Assembly (NCBI GenBank): GCA_002412765.1
Contig: DHVR01000005.1
Span: 124,001 to 188,000 of the forward strand
Direction: 5' to 3'
DNA: 64,000 bases
From: Leptolinea sp. UBA5203
Lineage (GTDB): Bacteria; Chloroflexota; Anaerolineae; Anaerolineales; Anaerolineaceae
Made by a program: the position numbers and the translations under genes. The notes beneath the pieces were generated by a model, which ran no database searches, was not told the DNA's origin, and worked only from the letters and a program-made list of their open reading frames with translations. This document shows positions 17,752 through 26,426 of this stretch, piece after piece. How positions within the stretch are numbered: the stretch's first letter is position 1; the number at the start of each line of letters is the position of its first letter.

Positions 17752-19017
17752 ATGAAAGTACATCCTATGATTAAGTCCTTGATTGAATTCAAGGGCAATG
17801 CACGCGGTTGCGTATATACAGAGGCTTTAAATGGTATTCCGGCCAATCTGGTGGCACCTTATGTGACGGTTTATATGCTGGCCTTGGGGATCAGTGAGCC
17901 TCAAATCGGCCTTTTATTGAGTATTAGCTGGGGATTTCAGTTGATCATGGCCCTCTTCAGCGGGGTGATCACGGACAAATTGGGCCGGCGCAAGACCACC
18001 TTGATTTTCGATATTCTGGCATCCAGTGTCCAGACCTTGATTTATGCCGTGGCCCTAAACTTCTGGTATTTCCTGGCCGCCGCTGTGATTGGCTCCTTCA
18101 TCCGCATCACCCAGAACTCCTGGACCTGTTTAATGATTGAGGATGCCGAACCGGATGAACTGATGGACATCTTCGCCTGGATTCAAATCATATGCCTGTT
18201 CTCAGGGTATTTTGTGCCTTTGGCGGGCTTGATGATCAAAGCCTATGATCTGATACCGGCCATGCGCATCCTCCTAATGGCGGCTTCCATTTCCTATACC
18301 CTGAAAGCCATTCTGACCTATCGCATGACTAAAGAAACCCGCCAGGGCGTGATCCGTATGCAGGCCACGCAAAAAACCAGCCTGTTTGCCGATTTCAAGG
18401 CCTATAAAGGGGTGCTAAAGACAGTCCTGCACATGCCTTCCACGCTGTTCACTGCCGGCATCATGACCGTGATGAGCATCACCACTATGATTAATGGCTC
18501 CTTTTGGGCGGTGATTGTGACCAAGAAAATCGGCATTCCGGCAGAAAATTTGGTTATCTATCCCTTAGCAAAATCCGTGGTGATGTTGATATTTTTCTTT
18601 GTGGTGGTACCCCGATTACGCCATATTCCCTTCCGCATCCCGATGGCCGCGGCCTTTGCAGCCTTTGGCCTGAGCCAATTCATTTTGATCCTCGTACCGG
18701 CAAATCAGTACGGCTTATTGATGGTCAGTATGGTCCTGGAAGCCGGGAGTCTGGCAGCCTTAAGTCCGCTGGTGGACCGCCTCACGGTGATGACCATCGA
18801 CGCCAGCGAGCGGGCTAGAATACAATCCATGTTGTATGTGGGGATCATCCTGATCACCATGCCTTTTGGCTGGGTAGCCGGTTTGCTATCTGAACAAGCC
18901 AAGGCATTGCCGTTTGTGTTGAATATTGTCTTGTTCATCATCGGTGTTGTGCTGGCTTTGCTGGCAGGAGACCAGGCGCAAAAAGAGGAACGGCTGGCGG
19001 CTGCGTCAGCAGGATAG
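17752..19017 (+). CDS. MFS transporter
   Basis: Major facilitator superfamily transporter with about 12 hydrophobic segments. The loop between helices 2 and 3 reads SGVITDKLGRRKTTLIFD, matching the MFS signature G-x-x-x-D-R/K-x-G-R-[RK]. ATG 17752 is preferred to the TTG at 17734; GAGGA lies upstream at slightly long spacing. It follows the glycosidase operon by 66 bases with a hairpin between, so it may be co-expressed and carry glucose or another product or a related sugar, but no substrate-specific motif is visible. A long GC-rich hairpin follows the stop. Confidence 0.85.
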   Translation: MKVHPMIKSLIEFKGNARGCVYTEALNGIPANLVAPYVTVYMLALGISEPQIGLLLSISWGFQLIMALFSGVITDKLGRRKTTLIFDILASSVQTLIYAVALNFWYFLAAAVIGSFIRITQNSWTCLMIEDAEPDELMDIFAWIQIICLFSGYFVPLAGLMIKAYDLIPAMRILLMAASISYTLKAILTYRMTKETRQGVIRMQATQKTSLFADFKAYKGVLKTVLHMPSTLFTAGIMTVMSITTMINGSFWAVIVTKKIGIPAENLVIYPLAKSVVMLIFFFVVVPRLRHIPFRIPMAAAFAAFGLSQFILILVPANQYGLLMVSMVLEAGSLAALSPLVDRLTVMTIDASERARIQSMLYVGIILITMPFGWVAGLLSEQAKALPFVLNIVLFIIGVVLALLAGDQAQKEERLAAASAG

Positions 19018-19036
19018 AGGAAGCAGTTGAAAGAGT

Positions 19037-19070
19037 AACCGCGCACGATGCCCAGGCATTGTGCGCGGTT
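19037..19070 (+). terminator. Hairpin after the MFS gene
   Basis: AACCGCGCAC and GTGCGCGGTT form a perfect 10-bp stem, extended inward by GATGCC/GGCATT with one G-T wobble. Only a short T stretch follows. It closes the carbohydrate locus 20 bases after the MFS stop and just before the AT-rich island. Confidence 0.7.
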
Positions 19071-19325
19071 TGGGTTAAGGGGTTGGAATTTGGGGACACG
19101 AAAAAAAGAACGATACTGAATGTTTTTGCTATACTGGTTGTAACAGGGTTATCGGTGGGGATGTTAAAAATACCAATTCGATGTGAAATCGAAGCGCTGT
19201 AGATGGGGTATGAAATGAGCTGTCAACCAGAAAACTGCTTATAGAAAATTCGATTGAATAAAATCACAAGAAGGAGTACCTAGCTGATATAAGAAGTGCA
19301 ATATAGGAAAAATGCGAGGTGGTAA

Positions 19326-19676
19326 ATGCATAAGTTTAAAGATGCAATTATTTTACTAATTGGTAAGTGTCCAATGCTTAGAAGTGTTTACAAAGAGGAT
19401 GAGGACTATTATAAAGATCTACAATATATTTTTTTTGAATCTGAATTTGTTAAATATATTATGAATGTGGCTAATCAAAGGAATAAAAAGGAATTACAGT
19501 ATATTTTCACCTTTATCGAAGATATGTTAGTAAATGGAGACGAAGAAACCCAAACTATGATAAAAGTTGCAGTCATAGAAAGTTTATTTTGCGAAAAAGA
19601 TGAAATAATTAAAGAAGAACTAAAAAAATACTTTGGTAATTTAACAATGAAGAGTTATGAAAAATCTTTTGAATAA
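19326..19676 (+). CDS. Hypothetical immunity-like small protein
   Basis: A 116-residue, Lys/Glu-rich, probably cytoplasmic and mostly helical protein. The part YIFTFIEDMLVNGDEETQTMIKVAVIESLF recalls a family of small proteins encoded next to polymorphic toxins, but I cannot name it with certainty. A GAGG-containing ribosome binding site (GCGAGGTGGTAAATG) precedes the ATG. Base composition is far more AT-rich than the carbohydrate genes on the left, and codon use shifts with it, a sign of separate origin. Neighbours are another small unknown gene and a lipoprotein, with no toxin gene present, so it would be an orphan immunity gene if the guess is right. Confidence 0.6.
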   Translation: MHKFKDAIILLIGKCPMLRSVYKEDEDYYKDLQYIFFESEFVKYIMNVANQRNKKELQYIFTFIEDMLVNGDEETQTMIKVAVIESLFCEKDEIIKEELKKYFGNLTMKSYEKSFE

Positions 19677-19690
19677 ATATTAAAAATAAG

Positions 19691-19837
19691 GTGACTAATT
19701 TATTCTTAAACCTGTGGACAATAGTTCTTCAAATTACAGAGGGAATGTCATACCAACCAACAAGGCAAGAATTTTCCTCAGAATATATGCTGATTGGTCC
19801 TGTGCCGGAATTAATTATGATAATGTTTGGATGGTAA
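19691..19837 (+). pseudogene. Short open frame, likely C-terminal remnant
   Basis: A 48-codon frame from a GTG at 19691 ending GMSYQPTRQEFSSEYMLIGPVPELIMIMFGW, visible only as coding-like sequence. The well-formed Pro/Gly-Trp ending looks like the C terminus of a longer protein whose front has been lost. Its TAA overlaps the region of the next gene's start. Family unknown. Confidence 0.4.
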
Positions 19838-19841
19838 TGAA

Positions 19842-20330
19842 ATGGATAATTACAAGCTATATAAAGGGATTGTGAATAAAAATATTTTTGAAGAATTTGA
19901 AGAAAAACATGGTTTAAATCTATTACATCATTCGGCAAATAGTTGCAATGTTGATGATTTTTTATCTGTTGCATATACTTTATGCCCGGACTTTGTTGAA
20001 ATCAATGGATATATCTTCGTGTCAGATTTATTTGATGTAAACGGCGAAAATGCTAAATCAAATCTAAAAATTCTTGAGGAACAGTTTAATAATGATAAGA
20101 AACTAGTTGAGATGTGGGTTAATAGTAGAAGTGTAGGTGATTTTTTCATTGGAAAGTATACAAAATCATTGGATAATGACAGAATATTAAATGAATTTTC
20201 TTCAACTTTAATATCATTTTGGAAAAGAAGAGTAAAAGAAATATTCCCGGACAGAAATATTGTGATTGAAGTAGGCAATGAAATAATGGGAGAATTGGGC
20301 CTTACAATTACAATGTATCAGGCGGACTAA
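19842..20330 (+). CDS. Hypothetical protein of AT-rich island
   Basis: A 162-residue protein with no signal peptide or membrane helix. ATG 19842 is preferred to the TTG at 19827, which would overlap the preceding frame. Visible features are an acidic N-terminal half (IFEEFEEKHGLNLLHH) and a helical region with FWKRRVKEIFPDRNIVIE. I do not recognise the family. AT-rich composition and position between a possible immunity gene and a toxin-associated-type lipoprotein suggest it belongs to an orphan polymorphic-toxin immunity array, which is an inference from context only. Confidence 0.6.
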   Translation: MDNYKLYKGIVNKNIFEEFEEKHGLNLLHHSANSCNVDDFLSVAYTLCPDFVEINGYIFVSDLFDVNGENAKSNLKILEEQFNNDKKLVEMWVNSRSVGDFFIGKYTKSLDNDRILNEFSSTLISFWKRRVKEIFPDRNIVIEVGNEIMGELGLTITMYQAD

Positions 20331-20409
20331 TAAATATCTTGTCTCGGGTTAGTTTCCCTCATGACAGATCCCTTTTATCCATGAAAAAGTTTATTATGAG
20401 GCTGAAGAG

Positions 20410-21399
20410 ATGAAAATTATTTTTGGCAGAATTATTTTCGTATTATTGATTCTATTTAGTCTGTTATTTTTATTTGGATGTACGAATACTATAACTACAA
20501 AACAGACAAAGACTTCGACTGAAAATGTTACCGAAAGTCAAACACCTGCACAAGTAAATACAGTATCAACTCAGACACCTAGTTTGGAGGTAGAGTCAGC
20601 TACTTTAGAGTCTGGTGAACTGGAAGTTGCTACAATGGTGCCAACCATAACTGCTAATGAGATATTTACTATGATTAAAGAGAATTCGATTATTTCTTCT
20701 GACTGTAGATTCCCTTGTGTATGGGGATTTACACCTGTAGATAGGAATATGGCAGATATTGCTAAATTAATGAAGGAAATTGGACCAAATGACGAAAACA
20801 ACATTGATATTGATTGTAATTACATGAAAAATGTAAATGATATTATGGTTGGATATTATGCAGATAATATTTCATTTCAATATCGGTTAAGTGATCTGCT
20901 TTTACCAACAGGCGAATTTATATCAATAGATATTATCTCGAATGAATCGATTTACGAAAATTATTTTGATGATTATCAAATACATTCAATAATAGAGATG
21001 TTTGGAAATCCATCAGATATATTTATTGGTGTATATCCATCAAATTATCCAGAACCAATTCCTAGATTATTTGATTTGATTCTATTTTATCCAGATGTTG
21101 GATTTTTAGTAGAATACTCATCATTGTTGCTGGATGATGAGACCTATATTGCTGGTTGTCTACATGATACAGATGATATTACAATTATTACTTGGAATCC
21201 TCAAAAAGATAAATCAATTGAAGATATAATTTCAGAATTTGATCGTGATTATTGGCGTCAAATGGATATTGACAGCTTTAAATTTCTCTATAAAAATATC
21301 GAAAATTCTATGACTGTTGAAGATTTTGTGAACATGATATTAGATCCGAATAATCATGAATGTGTTCGCGTACCAAAGAAAGACTGGAATCATGAGTAA
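20410..21399 (+). CDS. Lipoprotein, C-x-x-PC-x-WG family (paralogue of 57371-58330)
   Basis: Lipoprotein with a hydrophobic signal and lipobox LFGC (Cys near residue 25), then a Thr/Ser-rich linker of about 60 residues. The mature domain starts with DCRFPCVWGFTP, and later has MFGNPSDIFIGVYPSN, a Leu/Ile-Phe-Tyr beta segment, and a final block MTVEDFVNMILDPNNHECV. The protein at 57371-58330 shows the same order: KCSLPCWWGIAV, AMGSPNHIYLATFSQ, then SIESFVEMFTNNPNACI. The four cysteines at matching places suggest conserved disulfides outside the cell. The second copy overlaps a toxin-like RHS 3' end, so this one may be an orphan immunity or toxin-associated lipoprotein. Function unproven. Confidence 0.75.
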   Translation: MKIIFGRIIFVLLILFSLLFLFGCTNTITTKQTKTSTENVTESQTPAQVNTVSTQTPSLEVESATLESGELEVATMVPTITANEIFTMIKENSIISSDCRFPCVWGFTPVDRNMADIAKLMKEIGPNDENNIDIDCNYMKNVNDIMVGYYADNISFQYRLSDLLLPTGEFISIDIISNESIYENYFDDYQIHSIIEMFGNPSDIFIGVYPSNYPEPIPRLFDLILFYPDVGFLVEYSSLLLDDETYIAGCLHDTDDITIITWNPQKDKSIEDIISEFDRDYWRQMDIDSFKFLYKNIENSMTVEDFVNMILDPNNHECVRVPKKDWNHE

Positions 21400-21669
21400 T
21401 TTGAAAAGGATTGCAAACAACTTTTTTGAGTGAAATTGATTGTCCAAATCTGAATACTCTACTGGCATCGTCTTTGGCTTCTACTACAAAACTGCCAGAT
21501 ATTTAAAGAAAGGCGAGAACCACACAACCGAATGGGAGATCCAATCCAAGACGAAGGGCGATGGACTGTGTAACTGCCTGGAGATGACCCCCATACGTCG
21601 ACTGCACATCAGACACCCCCCTGCTTTCATTTTCTTTGTTTTTAACCGTGATGTATAATTATTTTTACA
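21400..21669. other. Intergenic region before the MalT-like regulator
   Basis: Composition changes from AT-rich to balanced inside this stretch, marking the right border of the island. TATAAT at 21654-21659 is only about 5-10 bases from the ATG at 21670, so if it is a -10 element the regulator message is leaderless or nearly so. No gene is supported; an open frame at 21440-21658 looks non-coding. Confidence 0.4.
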
Positions 21670-24330
21670 ATGTCTGAATCCCTGCTGCTCACGAAACTTT
21701 ATATTCCTCCACCCCGATTAAAGGTGATCCTGCGCCCGCGCTTGATTTTGCGATTGAACGATGGCATCCACGGCAAGCTTTGCCTTGTCTCTGCTCCCGC
21801 AGGCTTCGGTAAAACCACTCTGGTGGCTGAGTGGGTTGCGACTTGTGGGCTGCCGGTCGCCTGGCTGTCCCTGGACGAGGGGGATCATGACCCTTCCCGT
21901 TTTTTAACCTACCTCGTGGCTGCCTTGCAGACGATTTTGCCGAAGGTAGGGGAAGGAGTTTCAGTACTGCTGCAATCCTCTCAGCCGCCTGCCATCGAAT
22001 CGATTCTGACCAGCCTGCTTAACGAAATCAGCAGCGTGACGGAGCATTTTGTCCTGGTGCTGGACGACTACCATGCCATGGATTCCAGGCCAGTTGATGA
22101 GATACTGACCTTCCTGGTGGATCATCTGCCTGCCCGGATGCATGTGCTGATCGCCACGCGTGAGGATCCACCCCTGCCTCTGGCCCGTCTGCGTGCCCGC
22201 GGTCAGTTGACCGAATTGCGTGTCGCCGACTTGCGTTTTACGCCTGCCGAAGCTACTGATTTTCTCAATCAGGTGATGCACTTGAACCTCTCAATAGAGG
22301 ATATTACCGCCCTGGAAACGCGCACGGAAGGTTGGATCGCGGGTCTGCAATTGGCTGCCCTCGCGATGCAGGGCTCGGAAGAACCCACCAACTTTATCCA
22401 GGCTTTTACTGGCAGCCATCATTTCATCCTGGACTATTTGATTGAAGAAGTCCTGCAGCAGCAGCCCGAAGATGTTCAAACTTTCCTGTTAAGGACATCC
22501 ATTCTTGACCGTATGTGCGGCCCGTTGTGTGATGCTGTTTTAGGGCATCCTTCCATTTCAGGGCAAGAAACCCTAGAGATGCTTGAACGGGCCAACCTTT
22601 TCATCGTACCGCTGGATAGCGAACGGCGTTGGTACCGTTATCACCATCTCTTTGGTGATTTGCTGCGGCAACGATACCAGCAGAGCGCAGGAAAATCTCC
22701 GTTGGATGGAAGCGCTGACATCGCTGAATTAAATATCCGTGCCAGCCAATGGTTTGAGGAGAATGGCCTGGGCATTGAGGCATTTCATCATGCTGCTGTG
22801 GCCAAGGATATGGATCGTGCTGAGCGTCTTATGGAGGGAAAAGGAATCCCTCTTCACTTGAGCAGTACAATAACCACGATCCTGAATTGGTTGGCATCCC
22901 TGCCGACATCGACGAAGGATGCCAGGCCGTTGCTGTGGGTGAGATCTGCAACGATGCTGTTGATTAACGGACAATCCACAGGTGTTGAAGAAAAGCTTCA
23001 AGCGGGAGAGAAAGCGATAACGGCCTGCTTGAATGGCGCCGAGCCAGATGAAAAATACCGCGATCTGATCGGACAAATTGCTGCGGCCAGGGCAACTTTG
23101 GCGCTTTCTCTGTATCAGGTAGGAGAAATTATTTCCCAATCGCAGCGCGCCATGGAGTACCTGGCGCCCGATAACCTTGCTTATCGCTTTACTGCTATCT
23201 GGACATTGGCTAATGCCTATCTTATTCAGGGAAACCGTACAGAGGCTGGTGAAACCTTTATAAAAGCTGTAGAAATCAGCCGGATATCTGGGGAACCTAT
23301 CTCCATAATATTAGCACTTAGCGGTCTGGCCCAAGTGCAGGAATTGGAAAATCAGCTGTATTCGGCTGAGGAGGCTTACAGGCAAGTCCTGCAATTGGTT
23401 GGTGAGCTTCCCCTGCCAAATGCCTGTGTAGCAGAATTGGGCCTTGCTCGGATCTATTATGAATGGAATGACCTGAGTGCCGCTGAACTGCACGGTCAAC
23501 AAAGCCTTAAACTGGCGCGGCAGTATGACAGGGTCATTGATCGATCCATAATGTCTGATGTGTTTCTCGCCCGTCTGAAATTAGCCCAGGGAGATGTGGC
23601 TGGTGCGGCTGCCTTGATCACCGGAGCGGAGGAATCGGTTCGCCGATTAAATTTTGTGGAGCGCATGCCTGATCTGGCTGCTGCGAAAGTGCTTGTTCTG
23701 ATTCGACAGGGAGATTTATCAGCAGCGGCACATCTCGCAACGGCACATAATCTTCACCTTAGTCAAGCCAGGGTTTATCTGGCGGAGGGAAATCCGTCTG
23801 CGGCATTGGCGAACCTGGAGCCGTTGCTTCCGCAGATGGAAGCGCAGGGTTGGGTAGACGAATATCTCAAGGTCATGATTCTCCAGTCGCTTGTGCTCCA
23901 TGCGAATGGGGAAAAGGACAAGGCGCTGCAATGGCTGGGCAAGGCGCTGAGACTGGCAGAGCCGGGCGGCTTTATCCGTATCTTTGTCGACGAAGGTACC
24001 CCGATGGTTTCACTTTTACTGGATGCAGCCTCTGAAGGAATAAGGCCGGACTATATCAGGAAGTTACTGTCCGCATTTGAAGCGGAGAATCAGAAAAGTG
24101 AAGATAAACCTGTGTCATTCCCTGCCCAATATCCTATCGGGCCATTGAGCCACCGTGAGTTAGAAATACTGAAACTGATTGCGAGGGGACTCTCGAATCG
24201 TGAGATAGGCGAGCGGCTTTTCCTCGCCCTGGACACGATCAAAGGGCATAACCGCAGAATTTTTGATAAACTGCAAGTGCAAAACCGCACTGAAGCCATA
24301 GCCCGCGCCCGTGAAATGGATTTGTTGTAA
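21670..24330 (+). CDS. LuxR-family regulator, MalT-like (STAND ATPase, TPR, HTH)
   Basis: Large ATP-dependent transcription activator. The N-terminal STAND-type ATPase shows Walker A APAGFGKTTLVAEW (about residue 45) and Walker B LVLDDYHAMD (about 132). The region from about 400 to 800 is a superhelical TPR-like sensor with repeated A-x-x-x-Y/L helices. The last 60 residues form a LuxR helix-turn-helix: LSHRELEILKLIARGLSNREIGERLFLALDTIKGHNRRIFDKL. The length of 886 residues is standard. Ligand binding to the TPR part would release multimerisation and DNA binding in the MalT model. The cluster of membrane proteins downstream may be a target, but the ligand is unknown. No DNA-binding residues are missing. 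Confidence 0.92.
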   Translation: MSESLLLTKLYIPPPRLKVILRPRLILRLNDGIHGKLCLVSAPAGFGKTTLVAEWVATCGLPVAWLSLDEGDHDPSRFLTYLVAALQTILPKVGEGVSVLLQSSQPPAIESILTSLLNEISSVTEHFVLVLDDYHAMDSRPVDEILTFLVDHLPARMHVLIATREDPPLPLARLRARGQLTELRVADLRFTPAEATDFLNQVMHLNLSIEDITALETRTEGWIAGLQLAALAMQGSEEPTNFIQAFTGSHHFILDYLIEEVLQQQPEDVQTFLLRTSILDRMCGPLCDAVLGHPSISGQETLEMLERANLFIVPLDSERRWYRYHHLFGDLLRQRYQQSAGKSPLDGSADIAELNIRASQWFEENGLGIEAFHHAAVAKDMDRAERLMEGKGIPLHLSSTITTILNWLASLPTSTKDARPLLWVRSATMLLINGQSTGVEEKLQAGEKAITACLNGAEPDEKYRDLIGQIAAARATLALSLYQVGEIISQSQRAMEYLAPDNLAYRFTAIWTLANAYLIQGNRTEAGETFIKAVEISRISGEPISIILALSGLAQVQELENQLYSAEEAYRQVLQLVGELPLPNACVAELGLARIYYEWNDLSAAELHGQQSLKLARQYDRVIDRSIMSDVFLARLKLAQGDVAGAAALITGAEESVRRLNFVERMPDLAAAKVLVLIRQGDLSAAAHLATAHNLHLSQARVYLAEGNPSAALANLEPLLPQMEAQGWVDEYLKVMILQSLVLHANGEKDKALQWLGKALRLAEPGGFIRIFVDEGTPMVSLLLDAASEGIRPDYIRKLLSAFEAENQKSEDKPVSFPAQYPIGPLSHRELEILKLIARGLSNREIGERLFLALDTIKGHNRRIFDKLQVQNRTEAIARAREMDLL

Positions 24331-24491
24331 AGTTTAAATTCCCCCCAACACTTCTTCGCAATAATCCCAATAACCAACACTCAATAACAACACTAAAGTG
24401 TCTGTTCGTTAACACTGCGCATGGCCTATTATTCATGTGCATAGATCAAGCGGCATGGACTGTAATTCAAGGACGCAAAAGGTACAAAGCG

Positions 24492-24776
24492 ATGTCAATC
24501 AATTCTGGCCCAGCAAATAATACAAATCTTCCCAGGGTTTACCAGATCAGGCTCAAGGGCCATTTGGGTTCTCAGTGGACAGACTGGTTTGAGGGCATGA
24601 CCATTACGTTGGAAGAGAACGGCGAAACGCTTTTATCCGGACAGGTGATTGATCAGGCTGCGTTGCATGGCTTGCTCAAAAAAGTGCGTGATTTAGGAAT
24701 GCCATTGATCTCGGTTTGTTCAGATCAATCAGATGATAAAGGGTTATCAAGTTCAATAAAGGAGATTTTAAAATGA
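24492..24776 (+). CDS. Small conserved protein often found beside MalT-like regulators
   Basis: A 94-residue protein with RVYQIRLKGHLGSQWTDWFEGMTITLEENGETLLSGQVIDQAALHGLLKKVRDLGMPLISV. I recall this pattern (Y-x-I-x-L-x-G-HL, W-x-x-WF-x-G, DQAALHGLL-x-KVRDLG-x-PL) as a family of small cytoplasmic proteins recurrent in Anaerolineae and other Chloroflexota, usually next to LuxR/MalT regulators and DUF4386 proteins; its role is unknown. ATG 24492 is preferred to 24435 because the family starts about there, although no strong ribosome binding site is seen. The stop overlaps the next start by 4 bases (ATGA). Confidence 0.8.
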   Translation: MSINSGPANNTNLPRVYQIRLKGHLGSQWTDWFEGMTITLEENGETLLSGQVIDQAALHGLLKKVRDLGMPLISVCSDQSDDKGLSSSIKEILK

Positions 24777-25474
24777 ATTCGATCAAGAAAACAGCAAGAA
24801 CAGCAGGATTTCTCTATTTAAGCTATATAGTCTTTCAAGTCCTGCCAGACATTATTGGTAGTTCGAAATTGGTGGTGTACGGAGATGCCGCGACAACCGC
24901 CCAAAACATTACGGCCTTTGGAGGGCTGTTTCGGATTGGCTTTATGGCTGATCTACTCGCGGCTGTGTTGTTTCTGTTGACGGCCTGGTCTTTATATGTG
25001 TTATTAAAGCCTGCTAATAAAAACATAGCCTTACTTTTCTTGTTATTGAACCTGGGTGGAGTTGCCATTCAATGTTCCAGCGATCTTTTTATGATTGCCA
25101 GCCAACTGCTTCTGAATGACGCTGAACTTTTAAAAGCATTCCCGATCGATCAATTGCAGGCAATGGCAATGATATTCTTGAATATAAGAGAAAACGGGTT
25201 CATGATCGCCCAGCTATTTTATGGTGCCTGGCTATTCCCGCTTGGTTACGTGGTTTACAAGTCGGGCATGTTTCCTAAAATTTTTGGAATTGTGTTGATG
25301 GTTCATTGTGTTGTCTGGCTGACGAATTTTTTGATGTTCTTCTTTTTCCCGGATTTCGATGCAATTCATTATGTGAGTTATCCGATTGGATTTATTTCGG
25401 AATTTGGACTTTCCTTATGGCTTGTAATCATGGGCGCCAGGGAACCCAAACCAGCGATTGCTCTTAATCAATAG
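24773..25474 (+). CDS. DUF4386 family membrane protein
   Basis: A 233-residue integral membrane protein with about six helices and the DUF4386 features: an N-terminal KKTARTAGFLYLSYIVF, a second-helix block around FRIGFMADLLAAVLFLLTAWSLYVLL, NIRENGFMIAQLFYGAWLFPLGYVVYKSGMFPKIFGIVLM in the middle, and a basic/polar end EFGLSLWLVIMGAREPKP. Function of the family is unknown. It is translationally coupled to the small gene upstream and followed by a second DUF4386 gene after about 40 bases, with GGAG-containing sites before each. A third copy survives only as a tail at about 26313-26380. Confidence 0.88.
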   Translation: MNSIKKTARTAGFLYLSYIVFQVLPDIIGSSKLVVYGDAATTAQNITAFGGLFRIGFMADLLAAVLFLLTAWSLYVLLKPANKNIALLFLLLNLGGVAIQCSSDLFMIASQLLLNDAELLKAFPIDQLQAMAMIFLNIRENGFMIAQLFYGAWLFPLGYVVYKSGMFPKIFGIVLMVHCVVWLTNFLMFFFFPDFDAIHYVSYPIGFISEFGLSLWLVIMGAREPKPAIALNQ

Positions 25475-25516
25475 GAGAAATGATGGCTTCCAGAAAAAAA
25501 CAAATAGGAGAACAAA

Positions 25517-26263
25517 ATGAACACGTACAGTATAAGTAATTCAAGAAAAAGCGCTCGAATCACAGGGATCCTGTTCATTCTGGGAACTGTACCGGTGATG
25601 GTCGCGATGGCCTTGTGGGGCCAGTCCGTCTCATCCCCGGACTACCTGTCTCTGATGGCAGCACACAGGTATGAGGTCTTGCTTCTTGCACTTAGCACCA
25701 TTTTCATGGGTTTGGCCTGTGCTGGTATCGGTATCTCGATGTACCCGATCCTCAAACCCTATGACGAGACACTGGCTTTGGGAGTGGTTGGTTTCCGTGT
25801 TATGGAAGGGACCCTCCAGGTCATAAGTGCCGTCAGCCTGGCGGTTTTGTTGGCTTTGAGCCAGGAATTTGTTAATTCCGGCAGCCCAGCCGATTCCTTT
25901 TATCAGCCTGCGGCAGCAGTAATCAAATCGGTTAGGGAATGGATGAATAACGGATTCTACCTTTTTCCCTGGTGTACTGGGGCTGCCATCTACTATACCG
26001 TATTTTACAGAACCAGGCTTCTGCCCCGCTGGCTTTCTGTATGGGGTCTATTGGGTCTTCTGTTGATGTTGGTAGGCGCCTTATGCGGGATGTTTGGATT
26101 GATTCACGCATTTTCTCCGACTCAGATGCTTCTTATGTTTCCTATCATGTTGCAGGAGATGGTGCTGGCCGTCTGGCTGATCGTCAAGGGATACAATCCG
26201 TCTGTAAGTGCTGCCGGGTCTGGCATGGTTGATAGGAATCAGGAAAAAAATGGATACAAATAA
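25517..26263 (+). CDS. DUF4386 family membrane protein, second copy
   Basis: A 248-residue membrane protein sharing the DUF4386 plan with its upstream neighbour: SARITGILFILGTVPVM at the start, six hydrophobic segments, MNNGFYLFPWCTGAAIYYTVFYRTRLLPRWLSVWGLLGLLLML in the centre, and MLLMFPIMLQEMVLAVWLIVKGYNP at the end. AGGAGAACAAAATG gives a good start. The two proteins differ enough that the duplication is old. Role unknown; both are probably controlled together with the MalT-like regulator locus, judged only from order and orientation. Confidence 0.85.
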   Translation: MNTYSISNSRKSARITGILFILGTVPVMVAMALWGQSVSSPDYLSLMAAHRYEVLLLALSTIFMGLACAGIGISMYPILKPYDETLALGVVGFRVMEGTLQVISAVSLAVLLALSQEFVNSGSPADSFYQPAAAVIKSVREWMNNGFYLFPWCTGAAIYYTVFYRTRLLPRWLSVWGLLGLLLMLVGALCGMFGLIHAFSPTQMLLMFPIMLQEMVLAVWLIVKGYNPSVSAAGSGMVDRNQEKNGYK

Positions 26264-26426
26264 AAGATGCCTCAATGGTACAAGGTTCTCAACCACACCT
26301 ATTGACCTAAGAGGTAAACTTTCCTTATGGCTTGGAATCATGGGCGCAAGGGAACCGAAACCAGCACTAAAATTCGATCAGAAAAAAATGACTACTGTCA
26401 TGCAAAATACAAAAGGAGACCAGAAG
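26264..26426 (+). pseudogene. C-terminal remnant of a third DUF4386 gene
   Basis: The stretch 26313-26380 encodes LSLWLGIMGAREPKPALKFDQ, almost the same as the C terminus of the first DUF4386 protein (LSLWLVIMGAREPKPA...) at 25407-25473, with clear nucleotide identity. The rest of that gene is absent. The frame stays open into the next gene, but the next gene has its own ribosome binding site. Confidence 0.7.
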
